Below, one piece after another: positions 29,771 to 47,418 of a DNA stretch of 64,000 nt; the first letter of the stretch is position 1; each line of letters begins with the position of its first letter. The position numbers and the translations under genes are program-made. Origin of the DNA: Pegea sp. RAD2-039. Taxonomy: Eukaryota; Chordata; Thaliacea; Salpida; Salpidae. A model generated the notes under the pieces. It was not told the origin of the DNA. It made no database searches and was given only the letters and a program-made list of their open reading frames with translations. The stretch covers positions 558,001 through 622,000 of the forward strand of contig JAQGEQ010000345.1 of NCBI GenBank assembly GCA_034620365.1, written 5' to 3'.

Positions 29771-31789
29771 TTATCAAACAAGCACCTTCTAATAAAACTT
29801 CAAATATAATTTCTTTATGATTATTGATTACTTTTTTGATGGTTCTGATAAAACTTAAGTCTAATTCAAGCCTCCAGAAATTGATTCTATTTTGAAATCT
29901 GTTTTTTTTTACAAAATTACACTGACAAATTACAGTCTCATCCAGGACTTTGCCTCAAATTGGCATCATCAATTGTAAAACTTTGTGTACTTCACGAGAT
30001 TCAAATATTCTTGTTAAATTTGCAATCAAGTAATCAGCAGATCTTTTAGCTTTTCATAAAATCATTTTTAAACAAATATTCGAATAAATTATTTCTTAAC
30101 TAAATTTTTCCAACTATTTTTCATTTATTTTTATCAACAAACTTTTATTCGTTTTTCAACAAATCGTAAATTTGATTTGATATTTTATAAAATACTTTTT
30201 TATATCTCCCATTTTATCCCATCTCTTATAGAAGTTCTTATCTCTTTTAAATTTGATCCACAAACCACCAAAATAAGCTTAAAAATGCAGCTGTGTCAAC
30301 GGACCCACATCCATAAAAAGTCCTTAGCCAACAAAACCGAAAAAAAACTTGTTTTACAGATAAATCGTGTCCTGGTCGAAAGTTCTTGACACATATCATC
30401 CACTTCTGTGTCAGTGTGTATCTATCGAGATAGATATAAGTTTGAGTTTAATGCTAAATACCTATCATACTTTTACAACTTTATCAGATATTGGTTTATT
30501 GCTGATAAACTTTTAAGTATTTTAAAGTTCTGTTTACTTCGCTTAAAAATATTCTTCTAAATAAACTGTCTTCTTGTTTTAGTTTCAATTAAAACGACGG
30601 TCAATTTGAAGACAATTTTTTTATTAAATATATTTATTTTTTAAACACAATATGAATTAGAAACTAACGATAATTGAATAATTATTAAAATAATATCACT
30701 AAAAGTTAGAAACATTTAAAAACTAACAAATTATTAATCTAATTAAAAGTATTTCAAAATAAAAAAGTAAAAAATGTTAAAACGAATCTCTAATAACGAG
30801 TTTTGTGGAAATTACTTAGAAAACTTTTTAAAACAAATTATTACCACAACTTTTGTAAAAACCATTTCATTCAATTATTCAAAGAAAACATCTCTAATGT
30901 AAAAAATTTTAAAATTTGCCACCAAGTTCAAACCTTAAGTTGATAAGATGTCTGCTTTCATGAAGTCAGTTTTTTAATGAAACTATTTTGTATATAAGTT
31001 TCATCATCAACATTTATGTTATAAAGTTCTTGATGTCTTAAGATACAAAAGTTTATATTTTCAAAACTACAAGAGATGTAAATGAGTATTTTACTGATTT
31101 AAGTTTGCAGCAACCGGTGCTTTCAGTTATCAGTAAAAATATTGATTACAAGATAATTGAAAAAAATAGTAAAATATGTTGAAAAACGAATGTTGAATTA
31201 AAAGTTGGGTTTTGTAAGATGTTTTTGGTGAAATTATTGTAAATAATATTTGATGAAACTAATAATCTTGTATCAGATACAACTGAAATATTTTTACAAG
31301 TTTGATAAATTCTTTATTGTTTTAAAAGCAAATTTAATATTCTTTTATTTAACTTTTTTAATAAAAAGTTTTATGAAGGAGTTGTTAATATTCATGTTTA
31401 GAAAATGTTCAAAACAAAACAACTGATAAAAATAATCTCTTTAAATCGAAATAAGATGGAAGATTTTGTTGAATAATTAAGTTTATAGAAGAACATTTGT
31501 AAGAGAATTTCAGTCTCTTGAGGATGCAGTGATGGAAATGAAATTTTTAGAAAATATTTGGAGTTTATACATCTTCTAACTACAAATCAATTTGCAATAA
31601 AATCAGTAAAATTTATTCTAATTTCAAATATTCAGCATCTAGAAGCTTAAAAGATAAAAAGCGAAAAATTTACCGAAATCGATTTCTAATAAGTTTTAAA
31701 AAAAGGGAATTTTTTTAGTGAAACAAAAACTCCGAAATGTTTAATTTACAAGAAAATGATCAATAAAGATGAAGATCACTTGATCCTGA
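29771..31789. other. AT-rich intergenic region
   Basis: I see no supported gene. A 70-codon frame at 30177-30389 has no family resemblance or splice support. Confidence 0.4.
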
Positions 31790-32417
31790 CTGATCCCGGA
31801 TCTGATCTTCAACTTCCGGAAACTTTTGCGACAAAAGCTTCGATTTTTTATAAAAGATTTTGATTTGAGAAAATTGAAAAGATTTCGAAGACGCCCCGGA
31901 AGTTATCATCGAGATCAACTTCCGATCTCAAACAACTTCCGAAGTTTGTCGCCTTCGATGCGCGCTTCGATGACGTCACTTCCGGAATATATTTTCGACG
32001 TTGAATAGAGAAGACCATATCACGATCGAGTGAACATTGCTTGATGACGTCACATAGCAGACAAGTAAAGGCGTGCTATCGACGACATGACGTCATCATC
32101 ATCATCGCGATAACGTCAGCAAAAGGCCGCAAATAGTGACAAGAAAGTTGTCGAAGAAGGAGAAAGCAAAGCGGGAGTGACGTCATCACTTATTAACCAT
32201 TCAGAAAACACAAAAAAAAAGAGTCGATTACAGAAAGGTTGTTGCCATAGCAACCGATCGGAGAAGACAGAATCTTCTTCAATTGCAAACATTAATGAAC
32301 GCGCGCGTACGATGACGTCATTGGCCTAACATTGAGGCGACATATATGAAGTAGTGACGTCATCGCGACGAATAGCGAAGAAGGGGGCAGTGAATGAAAT
32401 AGGGCGCAGAAACCCAT
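31790..32417. promoter_or_regulatory. GC-richer, TGACGTCA-rich 3' flank of the Src-type gene
   Basis: Base composition rises abruptly at about 31.79 kb. The stretch has repeated ACTTCCG words (ETS-like) and several copies of the CRE/ATF palindrome TGACGTCA (for example 31971, 32045, 32088 and others up to about 32355). It lies directly downstream of the kinase gene and may be its 3' UTR plus flank. A 60-codon plus-strand frame here (31826-32008) is probably chance. Confidence 0.35.
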
Positions 32418-37118
<4,701 letters not shown>

Positions 37119-40100
37119 CTTTTACTAGAATCTAATCTTCACTAACAACTCAACAACTAAACTCAATTAAATTTTCTGGATTTAAAAATCTAAATTTAGT
37201 CATGGAAAAAAAAATATTTATCTTAACAAATATGTGATTATAATATAATATTTATGAATATTTATCAGCATTTATTCTATATATAAAACTTATTTAATGG
37301 AATAAGTATTTTATCACCAATAAAAATGGCATTAAGTCATAGTTCAAATATTATACAAATCTATTTTTAACCAAGTTGAGATAAGAACAAAAACTTTATA
37401 TCATTAATAATTCAGCACTACTTTGTGCCAGTTTCAACAAGTAGAAACTTTTTCCAGTTTCTTTTTATAGCCTCATAAAGATAAAAATAATTAACAACTA
37501 GAAAATGAGGTTATTTACTAATCAAATGTTCAACTTATCAAAAACTGATATTATTTATAAATTTTTCAACAAAAACTGAAAACAAAAATATCTACAGAAG
37601 TAACATTAGATCAATAAAGAGATCTTATCAAACGAAAATGGTCATAAAAAGATATTTGAATAGTTTAGGATTACGTAATTTGTTCTATAACACCTATCAT
37701 AAGCTTAGAATGTAAAATAAACAAATAAGACCATTTATAAGAAGTTAGATTCAACAAATACTTCAATATTATAAATAAATAAACAGCTTCTATAAAAGTG
37801 AAAACTAAATATTTATTTATAAAATTATATCAAATCAAACAACTTTGAATCAATAAAAGTTATTTTAAAATCATTAATTGATAAATAAATAAAATTTCAT
37901 TTAAAAATAAATTTTTTAAATCTAGTCAGAAAATATCAATATTATTTGTGATTTATATTAGAATAAAAACTCAAAAATTGATAAAAATAATCAATAAAAC
38001 TAAACCAGAAAAAAATATCTATAAAAAATGTTTATAAAATATTAACAATTAAGTCATGATCATATAAAAAAATATAGGATTAATTTTATTTATTTAGATA
38101 ATTGTTTAAGTTTTATAAAAACAATTATATAGATATAAATATGGAATTATAAATCCATTTTTTATATTAAAAAATCAATTTATTAAGATTTCTTACTCTG
38201 ATTGGTTTCTTTTCTTCTCTTTACTAAAGCAGCAACCCATTATATCAGTTTTTTTTCACTAAAAATAAAAATCTAAATATATTATAACATAATCTTAAAC
38301 ATTAATTAAACATAAATAGCTAAACTTTTATATTAATTATGCAAATTCTATAATTAGAACATTTTTAAAGAAAATATTATGAAATAAATACTCACCAATA
38401 ATAAACTGAAGTGTAAAATCTGACAGCCAAATAAATCAACTTTTTGAATTGTAAAAAATTTAGCAAATTCTAAAAACAAAATATAAGTTTATAAAAAATA
38501 TAAATTCATAAGTTTAAATAGGATTATCAAGATTATAAAAAACTTGTCAAGTAAAAATTAAAAATTTCATAAGAATTTAGTAAGAGTTGAAAGGTTTTTT
38601 TATTTGATTTTAACCTTTTAAAAGATTAAATCAGTAAAGCATTAATGAATAATTAAACTATTGAAAAACACTTTTAAAAGTAAAATTAAAAATGAAAATA
38701 AATCATTGTTCACATAGAGAAATAAATAAGAAAAAATGAAAATAGAAATTGTGACAGTATTTACTCAACTATGTAAATATATTCAATAGAGCTTAAAGAA
38801 AGTAAAAACAAAAAGAAACTTTTTTTGCCAAAAAAAATTTTGTTATTTGAGAGAAGAACAGAGTATATGACATGAATAGCTAGACATCAAAATATGTGTA
38901 AAATAATTATTTATTAAAATAAAACAAATCTGTTTAAACTATTTTTAAACTAAGCATTTAAGGAATTAATTCACTGGAATTACAGCTTGATATTTTTCAC
39001 TACTAAAAAGATAACAGTTTCCAGTAAAGCTTGAAACTACAAAATGACTTTCGAAATCATCAAGTTCATTAAATTAAATTATTATCTAATATACTAATGA
39101 TTCATGATGAAAAATATACTTTAAAGACGAAAAAATCATAATTAGTTCACTAGAAAGTTTATATTTTACACTTAAATCACAAAGTCAAGTATACTATAAA
39201 ACTGTTTAATCTGATAAAGTAGAATTTCAAGTATCTTTTCACAAATCGCAGAAAAACTTAATTTAAAAAATAGTTTTTAAAGTAATAGATGGAAATTTTA
39301 CTATCTTATAAGCAACATGAAAAACTTTTTAAAAAATTGGACTATATCACAAAAACGTATTTATAGAAAGTTACAAAAATAACAAAAACAAATTTTCTTT
39401 TAAAACAAAAACCGTGAACAGAAAAGCAAACTTCAATTGTTTAGAAATTTTTCAAAATGAAATAAAAAGCATTTTTAAATAATTCATTAAAAGTTCAATT
39501 CATTTAGTAGAAAACTAAAGAATTAAAACATTAGAATTTTAAAAATCAACTACCATTTCGAACAAAGTTTTAAATTATAGCAAGTCTGATAAAAAATTCT
39601 CATAAAAATCACTTTTATAACAATTAATGTAAAACTAGTGACAAGAAAACTAAATTTCAAAAATAGGCACTAAAATATCGCTTAGAACGATTTAAACCCC
39701 ACCCATAAGTTTAAAAAAAAGAACTTGATTATCGATAAGAAATTTACATCTAAAACTACTTAAATAATACAATAAAAATAAACATGTTAACATCGGTTAA
39801 ATTATAATCGTAATGTACCAAAACAAACTTTAAGAAACTGACTTAGTTGGTCCACGAAACATACAAACAATTAATTAATGCATGACTGATTTTAGCAAAT
39901 ATAAAATCAAACAATACAGGAATTAGCCATCAAAAAAGGCTTTAGTATATTTATAACTAAAATAGAATAAAAGAATTTTGTATAAAAAGATTTCATAATG
40001 GAATGAAATAAGCATATCCAAGATTATAATTCTAAAAATTTTTTATCTAATCAATTTTCACATTTAAAGTTTAACAAAGTTATTATATATTTAATTTATT

Positions 40101-40690
40101 TTAACGTAAACTTTTCATAATGTATATAAAGTTTAAGACGTTTAAGAAATATTAATAATTATTTATATATAATTTCTAAACATATTTAAACTTTTGAAAG
40201 AAAACTTTATACATATCTTTGAAAAGATGAAAATAAAGTTCACTAATATTAATGATATAAAAAAGTAAGTACAAATAATAATAATAAAAGTAATAAATAA
40301 AATGAAAAAAATATAATTTAGGTCAAAAATATATCACATCAGTTATATTTAACCTTTACTTAAAGTCTCTAAGCTACTAAGTGAAACAAATATTTGAAAA
40401 TAACAGTTTGATGCTATGAAACTATTGTTTACGAACTTTCGTGCCAACCTAAAAAATAGTAAATAGAAATAGTTTTTAAAATACAACCGGCATTCAATTT
40501 GTAGAAACAGAATTTTTACTTTAAAACCTTTTAATTTATAACCACTAAAAGAAGATTTAATGAAAGAACAAAATCAATTTAAAGTTCAACAACCATTTCT
40601 GCAAGCAATAAAAACTACAGTTTTAAAACAATTTTTTGGTTTTTATAATTGACACACCCAAGAACATATAAACACCAACTTCTACCAGTT
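37119..40690. other. AT-rich intergenic region upstream of the kinase gene
   Basis: 3.5 kb with no supported coding segment, RNA gene or repeat. The kinase promoter presumably lies near 37.1-37.3 kb, but no motif stands out in the A/T background. Confidence 0.4.
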
Positions 40691-40696
40691 GAAACT

Positions 40697-40728
40697 CACA
40701 AGCAAAACAATTAAACCTTTTGCTTGTG
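40697..40728. repeat. 11-bp hairpin
   Basis: CACAAGCAAAA, a 10-base loop, then TTTTGCTTGTG. It is a perfect inverted repeat just upstream of the retroelement remnant. It may be part of an element end or a chance foldback. Confidence 0.4.
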
Positions 40729-40959
40729 AATCAACAACCAGCGAAGAGGTGTAGGAGAAGGTGCGACTCATCCATTGAAGACTACAGTTGAAAACATATA
40801 AAACAGTGACTTATATAAGCTTATTTGAAATGATAGAACGAAAAGAAAAACTGTAATTCATCGAGAGTTTGTTTAGTATAACAGCAAAGTATTTTACCGC
40901 TGACGTAAATGTGTTAAAGGTCATTAAATGGTTGTCGTTTGGTTTTGTAGGTAAAAGCT

Positions 40960-41830
40960 TTAATATTGAAGGAAGCCTTTAACCAAGCAGGGAGATTGTT
41001 TGAAGCTGAATAAGAAGAAGTCAAGGAACTGAAACTCAAGAAGGAAGATCAAGGCGAAACCGACAGTAGCAGCTGGTAGAGGTTTATTCAAAATTTCGAG
41101 ATAGCAAACATCTTGATTTAAAAAAGATGCTGAGCTGGTTGGAGTATATGTTTCAAATGTGGGAGGAAGGACACTATAGTCGAGGTGGTCATCTTCAGAG
41201 AAAGTCTCTCAAGAAACTATTTGGAAGATAGAAAGGGAGAAGGCCTCAATGACTAGCCAAGTATCTGAAGGACTAGGGCGATGGTGGATGTCTCTATTTA
41301 AGGCTCTTATAGATACCGGATCCTTGAAGATCTTTGTAAGTGGAAATTTCCAGATTAATGAAAGAGCATCCGGAAGCTCTAGTTATTATGATGAGGAAAA
41401 GCTGAAAGAGAAAGCAGAAGAGGAGATCCCACGGTCTAAAGAACAAACAAACAGTTCAACTGAAACTAACAGAAGGCCTAAGCTTTCTCGCTGCGAGGAA
41501 GAACAAGACGGAAGCAATCATAAACGGAAGAAGATGAAGAAAGGGATAAATCTAGCTTCTAATGGGGGAAAGAACGATGAGCTTTGATGGGAACGTCAGC
41601 TCGAAGAGCGAGAGAAACGGCGGCGTGGCGGTTTGGGATCATTTAAGGTGTGCCCTCAAAGTGCTACAGTTGAGAGAGGCTATATGTTATTCGCTAATAA
41701 GCTGTATCGCGTGTATCGCGTATCGTTAGTATAATTGTAGCTGTTGTTAAGTCGCCTTTATAATTTGAATAAAGTTCCATATAAAGAGTTATCATCATTC
41801 CAACTTTACGACCAAATAAGTAAAAATATA
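40960..41830 (+). mobile_element. Eroded LTR-retroelement piece with retropepsin-like motif
   Basis: The frame at 41249-41587 contains KALIDTGSLKIFVS, the aspartic-protease signature of LTR retroelement pol (A-L-I-D-T-G-S-x-x-x-F-V-S). It then runs straight into a basic, K/E-rich tail (KRKKMKKG) and a stop at 41585-41587. Reverse transcriptase, RNase H and integrase are absent. Downstream lies LTR-like sequence: a gctgtatcgcgtgtatcgcg word, AATAAAG near 41772, and AAAGAGTTATCATCATTCCAA near 41788. A related word (AAAGAGTTATTATCATTACAA) occurs at about 59936. Base composition is richer than the flanks. I infer an internally deleted element. No second LTR was found nearby. Confidence 0.5.
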
Positions 41831-42952
41831 AGCTAGTTAAGTTACAAAACCGGTAGTGAAAATTACGGTTTATCTGCTAAAAAAATTGATTAAAAAAACT
41901 GTAAGCACAATTTAGTAGCAATACTATCTGATGTAAATAAATCGTTTTTTAATTATTAAAGATTTTATATATTTTAAGTCGTCTAAAAAGGCTCATTACA
42001 AAAGTTGCTATTGGACAAATTTGGTTTCAAATATTTCAATCACTAACTTGTAGGCGTGGAATAACTCTTTAAAAGAACTTTATTCAATTGTAAAAGGCGG
42101 TTTGTAAATGGTTAATTAATGGTAAACAGCGACTAATGAACTGATATTGTGGACCGCCATAATAAAGTTGAAAACAGATTTACGTATGTTTTTATGAATC
42201 TTTTACAATTCAAATGTGCCATAAAATCTAAACCTTAAAAGGAAAACGAATTCATTTTAGAGATTTTGAAGTTTATGAAATTAGTTTGAAATTGGAATTA
42301 ATTTTAAAATCTCCAAGAATTGTTATAAATAAACTTTGTTTAGAATTTTTATAACTAAATATTTATAAAAGAATTTTATAAAAGAATTTTGGAATTTTAA
42401 TGTAATCACAGTATTTAAAATCACACTAAATATTTAAAACTATTTTAAATAGAATGATATTTTTAAAGTTAAGATTTTTATATGTTATAAATGAAATAAA
42501 CAATAAAATTTCTGAAAAGAAACTATTTCTTCATATTTTTATTAGACTAGTAGCAGTGATAAGTTGAGAAAATTCATTGGATAAATTTTGAGGAATTTTA
42601 AAAGTAAACTTTTTTAGAGATCTAAGAAACAGAAACAAACTTGAGTGTTTAGAAGAGTTGCTAATTAAACTGAAATTAATGTGAAATATTCGAATGTTTT
42701 TAAAGATATTAAGAGCTTTATTACATAACTTCATCAAATTTTTTTTATCAAGACTTCAGTTTGAGTTTTTATTAGTTAATTTTGAGATAAGTTTCTTTTA
42801 AGTTGACTTCTACTAACAACAATTTATTTGAAGCTGTAATTTACAGTTCATAATTCTTATTCGGATCTTTTGACTTGTTTTAATTTGTTTTTTGCTTAAA
42901 AGTTTTAATCCGCTGCAAGAATTTTGTTCATCTAATCAGATTTAGATTTGCA
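41831..42952. other. AT-rich stretch, no supported gene
   Basis: A 68-codon minus frame at 42531-42737 (ending in QNLSNEFSQLI) faintly recalls retroelement-type sequence but has no decisive motif. Confidence 0.3.
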
Positions 42953-43275
42953 CAATTAGTACATGTAACCAGCTGCCATCAGACATTGTCATTTAGGAAT
43001 CACTCGCGTTGTCACTCGTGTTGTTCAAGCAGAAGTTGAACCGTTATAATATTGCCAACACTGCTATTTCTAAACAGTGAATTTTTCCTTTTTTATATTA
43101 TTAAATCCAATTAATTGTTAACTATTATGTGCTTTAAGGAAAATTTTACTGAAATTCCATGTCTTACGTCTTTTACTTTCTATATTTCTAGCATAATAGA
43201 TATTATTTGTGAGAATGTGTGTTAGCGGGAGGTGCTTTCTTCAGGCACCCTCCTTTGCATTTATTAAAATGAATC
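42953..43275 (+). mobile_element. LINE 3' end with ORF2 C-terminus, truncated
   Basis: It begins in the ORF2 C-terminal segment (aaccagctgccatcagacattgtc encodes NQLPSDIV) and runs through the 3' UTR to GTGTGTTAGCGGGAGGTGCT and CAGGCACCCTCCTTTGCATT TATT. A short duplication (tcactcgcgttgtcactcgtgttg) is private to this copy. Confidence 0.75.
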
Positions 43276-43344
43276 TATCTAAATTAATTTATATTTTATT
43301 TTCAAGGAATATCTTCTTCGTAACTTCTTCTGAATTATCGATTT

Positions 43345-43590
43345 ATGATTTTTCACGAAATGATGAAAAATAACTTTGAAAATGTTCCACATCAGTTTTA
43401 TTTCAACTTCTTCTTCTTATTATTATTTCTTTTCTTTCTGTCAGTTGAATCACGCCATTTATTGAGAGTATCTTTCGTAACTATGGGTCAGAAGCGCCAG
43501 TACCTTGTGGTTGCTATGGGAGTTGACCTCGATGTCACTGTCCCAGTTCAATGGAGGTCACAGTACTGGAAATTAGGATCACGCTTATAG
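43345..43590 (+). CDS. Unrecognised open frame, possible gene fragment
   Basis: An 81-codon frame from ATT/ATG near 43345. The first half is F/L-rich (NFFFLLLFLFFLSVESRH), hydrophobic enough for a signal or membrane segment. The second half (43480-43590) is markedly GC-richer and reads QKRQYLVVAMGVDLDV, TVPVQWRSQYWKLGSRL. The composition jump suggests foreign or formerly coding DNA. I recognise no family, and the other strand and frames also lack stops in part, so this may be chance. Confidence 0.25.
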   Translation: MIFHEMMKNNFENVPHQFYFNFFFLLLFLFFLSVESRHLLRVSFVTMGQKRQYLVVAMGVDLDVTVPVQWRSQYWKLGSRL

Positions 43591-46500
43591 GTGGTCCAGG
43601 GCATCTTCACCATGGAGATGACAATAGCAACTTATAAAATTTAATCGTCTTGTTTTTCAAAAAGAACTCTCAGAAAAAAATCATCAAATTCTGAACTTTT
43701 AATATTTCCAAATTGTTTAAAAGTTCATATTTACTTCTAATAGTAAATATAAATATTCTGTAAATATTCATTTATAATTATTTATAATAATTAATCTCAT
43801 TAAAAATACGCATAAAATTGAATCAAAAGTTTATTTTTTATTTTCTGGAATCTCTTTTACTTGATTCTAAATCACTTCTACTAAGCTGTGACTCTTTTCA
43901 ATTTCATTTTACAGATTCTGTTTAAACAAATGAATCACTTAACGTGAGTTGATCTAAAAAAAGGTGTAAAATAATCTAATACTTATTTAAATAGGGTTTA
44001 TATAAACATTTTTTGTAATTTTTTTCTGTTTCTTCCAATGTATTGGTTATGACTCGTAACTGTTTATTGAAATCATCTTAAACAAAATATACTTTGAATC
44101 TATTTATTCACTTCTTTAAATACAATAAATGCGACGGAGAACGCCCTACACTAACCATGACTAATATGGAAAAGTAGATAGATGTAAAACATGACTGTTA
44201 ACGAATTATTTTAATATAAACATACCTAATTACATAGAATGTTACAAGAAATTTTAAAAATAAATACAATCACAGTTCAGAAATTACAATTTATCAAAAA
44301 TGTCTTTAAAATCTTAAAATATGGTTAGATTAAGAAGATTAGGTTATGTTTTTCGGATATTATAACCTTAGTTAAAGAGTTGTTATAAGATATAACTAAG
44401 CATAATTACATAGAATGTTACAAAAATAAAAAATAATAAAAAGAAAATCACAGTTTAGAAATAACAATTGAAGAAAATATTATTTAGAATATATATCTTA
44501 AAATTAGGTTAACAAATGGCTAATGTCAGCTACGATTACTCAAGATTTGTTGAAACTGTAGAAGATACTCAAAACTGTCTTGTTTCAATATTTGTACTTA
44601 CAAAGAAGCTTGTTGAAGTCAAAAGACATTCAATCAAAGATTAATACCGGAGCTGTCAGCTTCTCGTGGTTTCGACAGCTTTTCGGTCAACTTTTTCGTT
44701 TTGATTAAATAATAAACTTTTGATTAGAATTTCAATCTTAATATTTTTATACAAAAATTTTTGAAAGAATAAAAACTCTAAACACGTCATCTTTAAATGC
44801 CTGAAACTTTAAAAAGTTGTTCATAAACTTTCAAATTATCATCTTAAACTAAAATTGATATTCAAAAAGTATTTGAGTAAAATATAAAATTATAAAGAGC
44901 TCACGCTTGAAGTCTTTGGAAAAGTTTTTATAAAATCTCTACTACTATCCGGGTAATATTCACAAAAATACATTATAAGGATTAGATGAAAAGATTAACT
45001 TTTACTCTCATTTGATCTTTGTCGAGAGTTTGGTTTTACTCAGTAAAGTATTGAGAATTAAACTTGAAAGTATCCGAGACACAAATTCCTTGAATATTTA
45101 ATAGTAAGCAGAAAATCTTCTATTTGATAAAAATCAAATCTTCAGTTTTTATTTATTAAAAATTTGTTATTCATATTACTGATACATTTAGTAAACTTTT
45201 AGAAATTATCTTTTAAAAGATTACTTTTTTCTTCTGTAAAGTTATTCAACATCATATTACTTCTAAAGTTTTAATAAAGTTGAAATATTCACAAGAAATA
45301 AAGATATTATGTCTCATATTTGAGAAGTTTTCCTTTAAAGTTCATCAATTTTAGATTTTCTATTTCTACTTTTGGTAAAATTGTAAACTTTAAATATTTG
45401 GATGGTTAATTTGCTGATATTTTTGTAGTAATGTTCTAATAATCTGAAATTTGAGACAATTAAAGCCTTAAAACCAGAAAGCCCCACTGAAATTGCTTTA
45501 AATCATATTTGCTTCGTGTAAAGATAACTTTTAAGATATTTCAGCTGAGACATTACTCAACAAATATTTAATTTATTTCATACCTCAAATTAAATTACTT
45601 CTTTTGATAATAAAATTATTTTACAAAATATTATTTCATAATTTCTTATATTCTATTTGTCTTTCATCTAAATGATAAATATAAAAGTTCAAACTTGGCT
45701 TCTGAACACTATGAATATAAATAGTAACAATTAGTCAGATATTTCTTTACTTTCGTAATAAAAACCCTGAAATAAACTCTTATTTATTATTTGCTGATGA
45801 CTTTTAATTTTAATCTTTAAAGTTTTTCTCATCAAAAGTTGGTTACATAATAAATTAATTCTATTAATTTTAATTAAAAATATAATTCTAATAAAAAGTT
45901 TTTAAATAACTGATTAATAAAAGTAAACTTTTATCCGTGAAGAAAATCTGGAAGTTATTTTACATCTTTAATTTTCTCAACATGGATTAAATCAAGCTTA
46001 AATTTATGATATTTTAAACTTTTAAATATCAAGCGCAAACTTCTGGATTTATTTCCATATTCATATGAACATATATTTGAAACAAATTTACAACTTGTTG
46101 TAAAAAGGTATGACGAAACTGAACAGCTTTAGGCGCTTTAAGGTTTTCTGGTTGAAATTTCTGTAAATTTATTGAATAGATTTACATAACAAGGAAAACG
46201 TTAATTTTTTTTAATGATAATTCCAACTGTAATAATTACTAGCTACAATTTCCAAATCTTCAAATCCTATCTTTCTATCCAAGGTTTCTAAAAACATTTT
46301 AAAAACTTTTAATTCTTTTCTATTTCAAATATAAAAGTGAAAATTACAACTGGAATACTTTTATGATTTATTTCCAAAATTCTGAACCGAATTTACAGTC
46401 TCAACATTAATTTTTAATAATTTTTATTTGAGTAAGACATTTTTAAAAAAATAAATATTTAGCTATTGACAAAAAGTTAAAGTTGTCAAATTAAAGTTTC

Positions 46501-47418
46501 TTCTATCGAAACATATATGAAATAGGTTGAAGTATTTCTGACTCATTTCATATTTTATTTAAAAAATTCTTTTAATTTGTTGATACTTTTAATAAAAAAT
46601 AAACAAACTTTATCTTCAAATGTATATCACAAATAATCGAATTAAGATTTATATAAATTAATAAAAGAAATTATTTAATATTATCTTTTAAATTTTAAAA
46701 ATAAATTGTTAACATTTGAAAATATCGGTTTGTTTACAGAACCTTGCACATTTAACCCTCAAATTCACTTATCTATTATTAAAACTACTTCACGTTAGTT
46801 TCCCTTCCTTCTTATTCTACTAATCTGTCGGTGACGTTAAATAACCAACATTTTTTGTAAATATATTTCATGTGTTTTTGTAAACATGGAAATATCTGCA
46901 GTATTTTAAGATTTTTTTATATTGTTTTACTCTTTTTTATTTGCTACGATTAGTTGAGAGTTATTTATTAAAATATTTATTCATTTTACGAAACTGTTGT
47001 GTTTGCTTAACATTTGAAAATTTTTAAAAAGTTGATAATAAACCTTTTTTTTATGGAAATCTTGTTATTTACCAACATTAAATATAATTCTTTAGGAGTT
47101 TGTTGAAAAAGAAAACTATTCATTGTTCTAATAATCAAAGCTACAAAACTACTTCATATACCAAAAAAAAAATTTTATACCCCAAATTATTTCTATAATT
47201 TCAATCAAATAAACTAAATATTTTCTATACAACGTTAGATTAGAAAAACCAGCAAAGACTTGATCACCAAAACTTACTTTATTTCATCACTTTAAACCTT
47301 TATGACGTCAATAAACAAAATTGAGTCGAAATCTTTTATCATTTATTTTAACAGATTTGATTATCGAACTTTATACTACAGAATTAACAATTTTGTTTTT
47401 AGATAACTAATTAGAAAT
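43591..47418. other. AT-rich intergenic region with a weak LINE-like tail
   Basis: At 44101-44160 the minus strand resembles a diverged LINE terminus (cctccgtcgcatttattgta). The words CATAATTACATAGAATGTTACA and ACAGTT(C/T)AGAAAT recur at about 44225 and 44400, suggesting a degenerate duplicated element. A 42-codon frame at 44516-44644 has no recognisable features. The rest shows nothing. Confidence 0.35.

Noticed and set aside
31826..32008. 60-codon R/S-rich plus-strand frame
   Set aside because: It lies in the GC-rich 3' flank of the kinase gene; arginine richness follows from repeated TTCCG/CGA words and there is no splice or family support.
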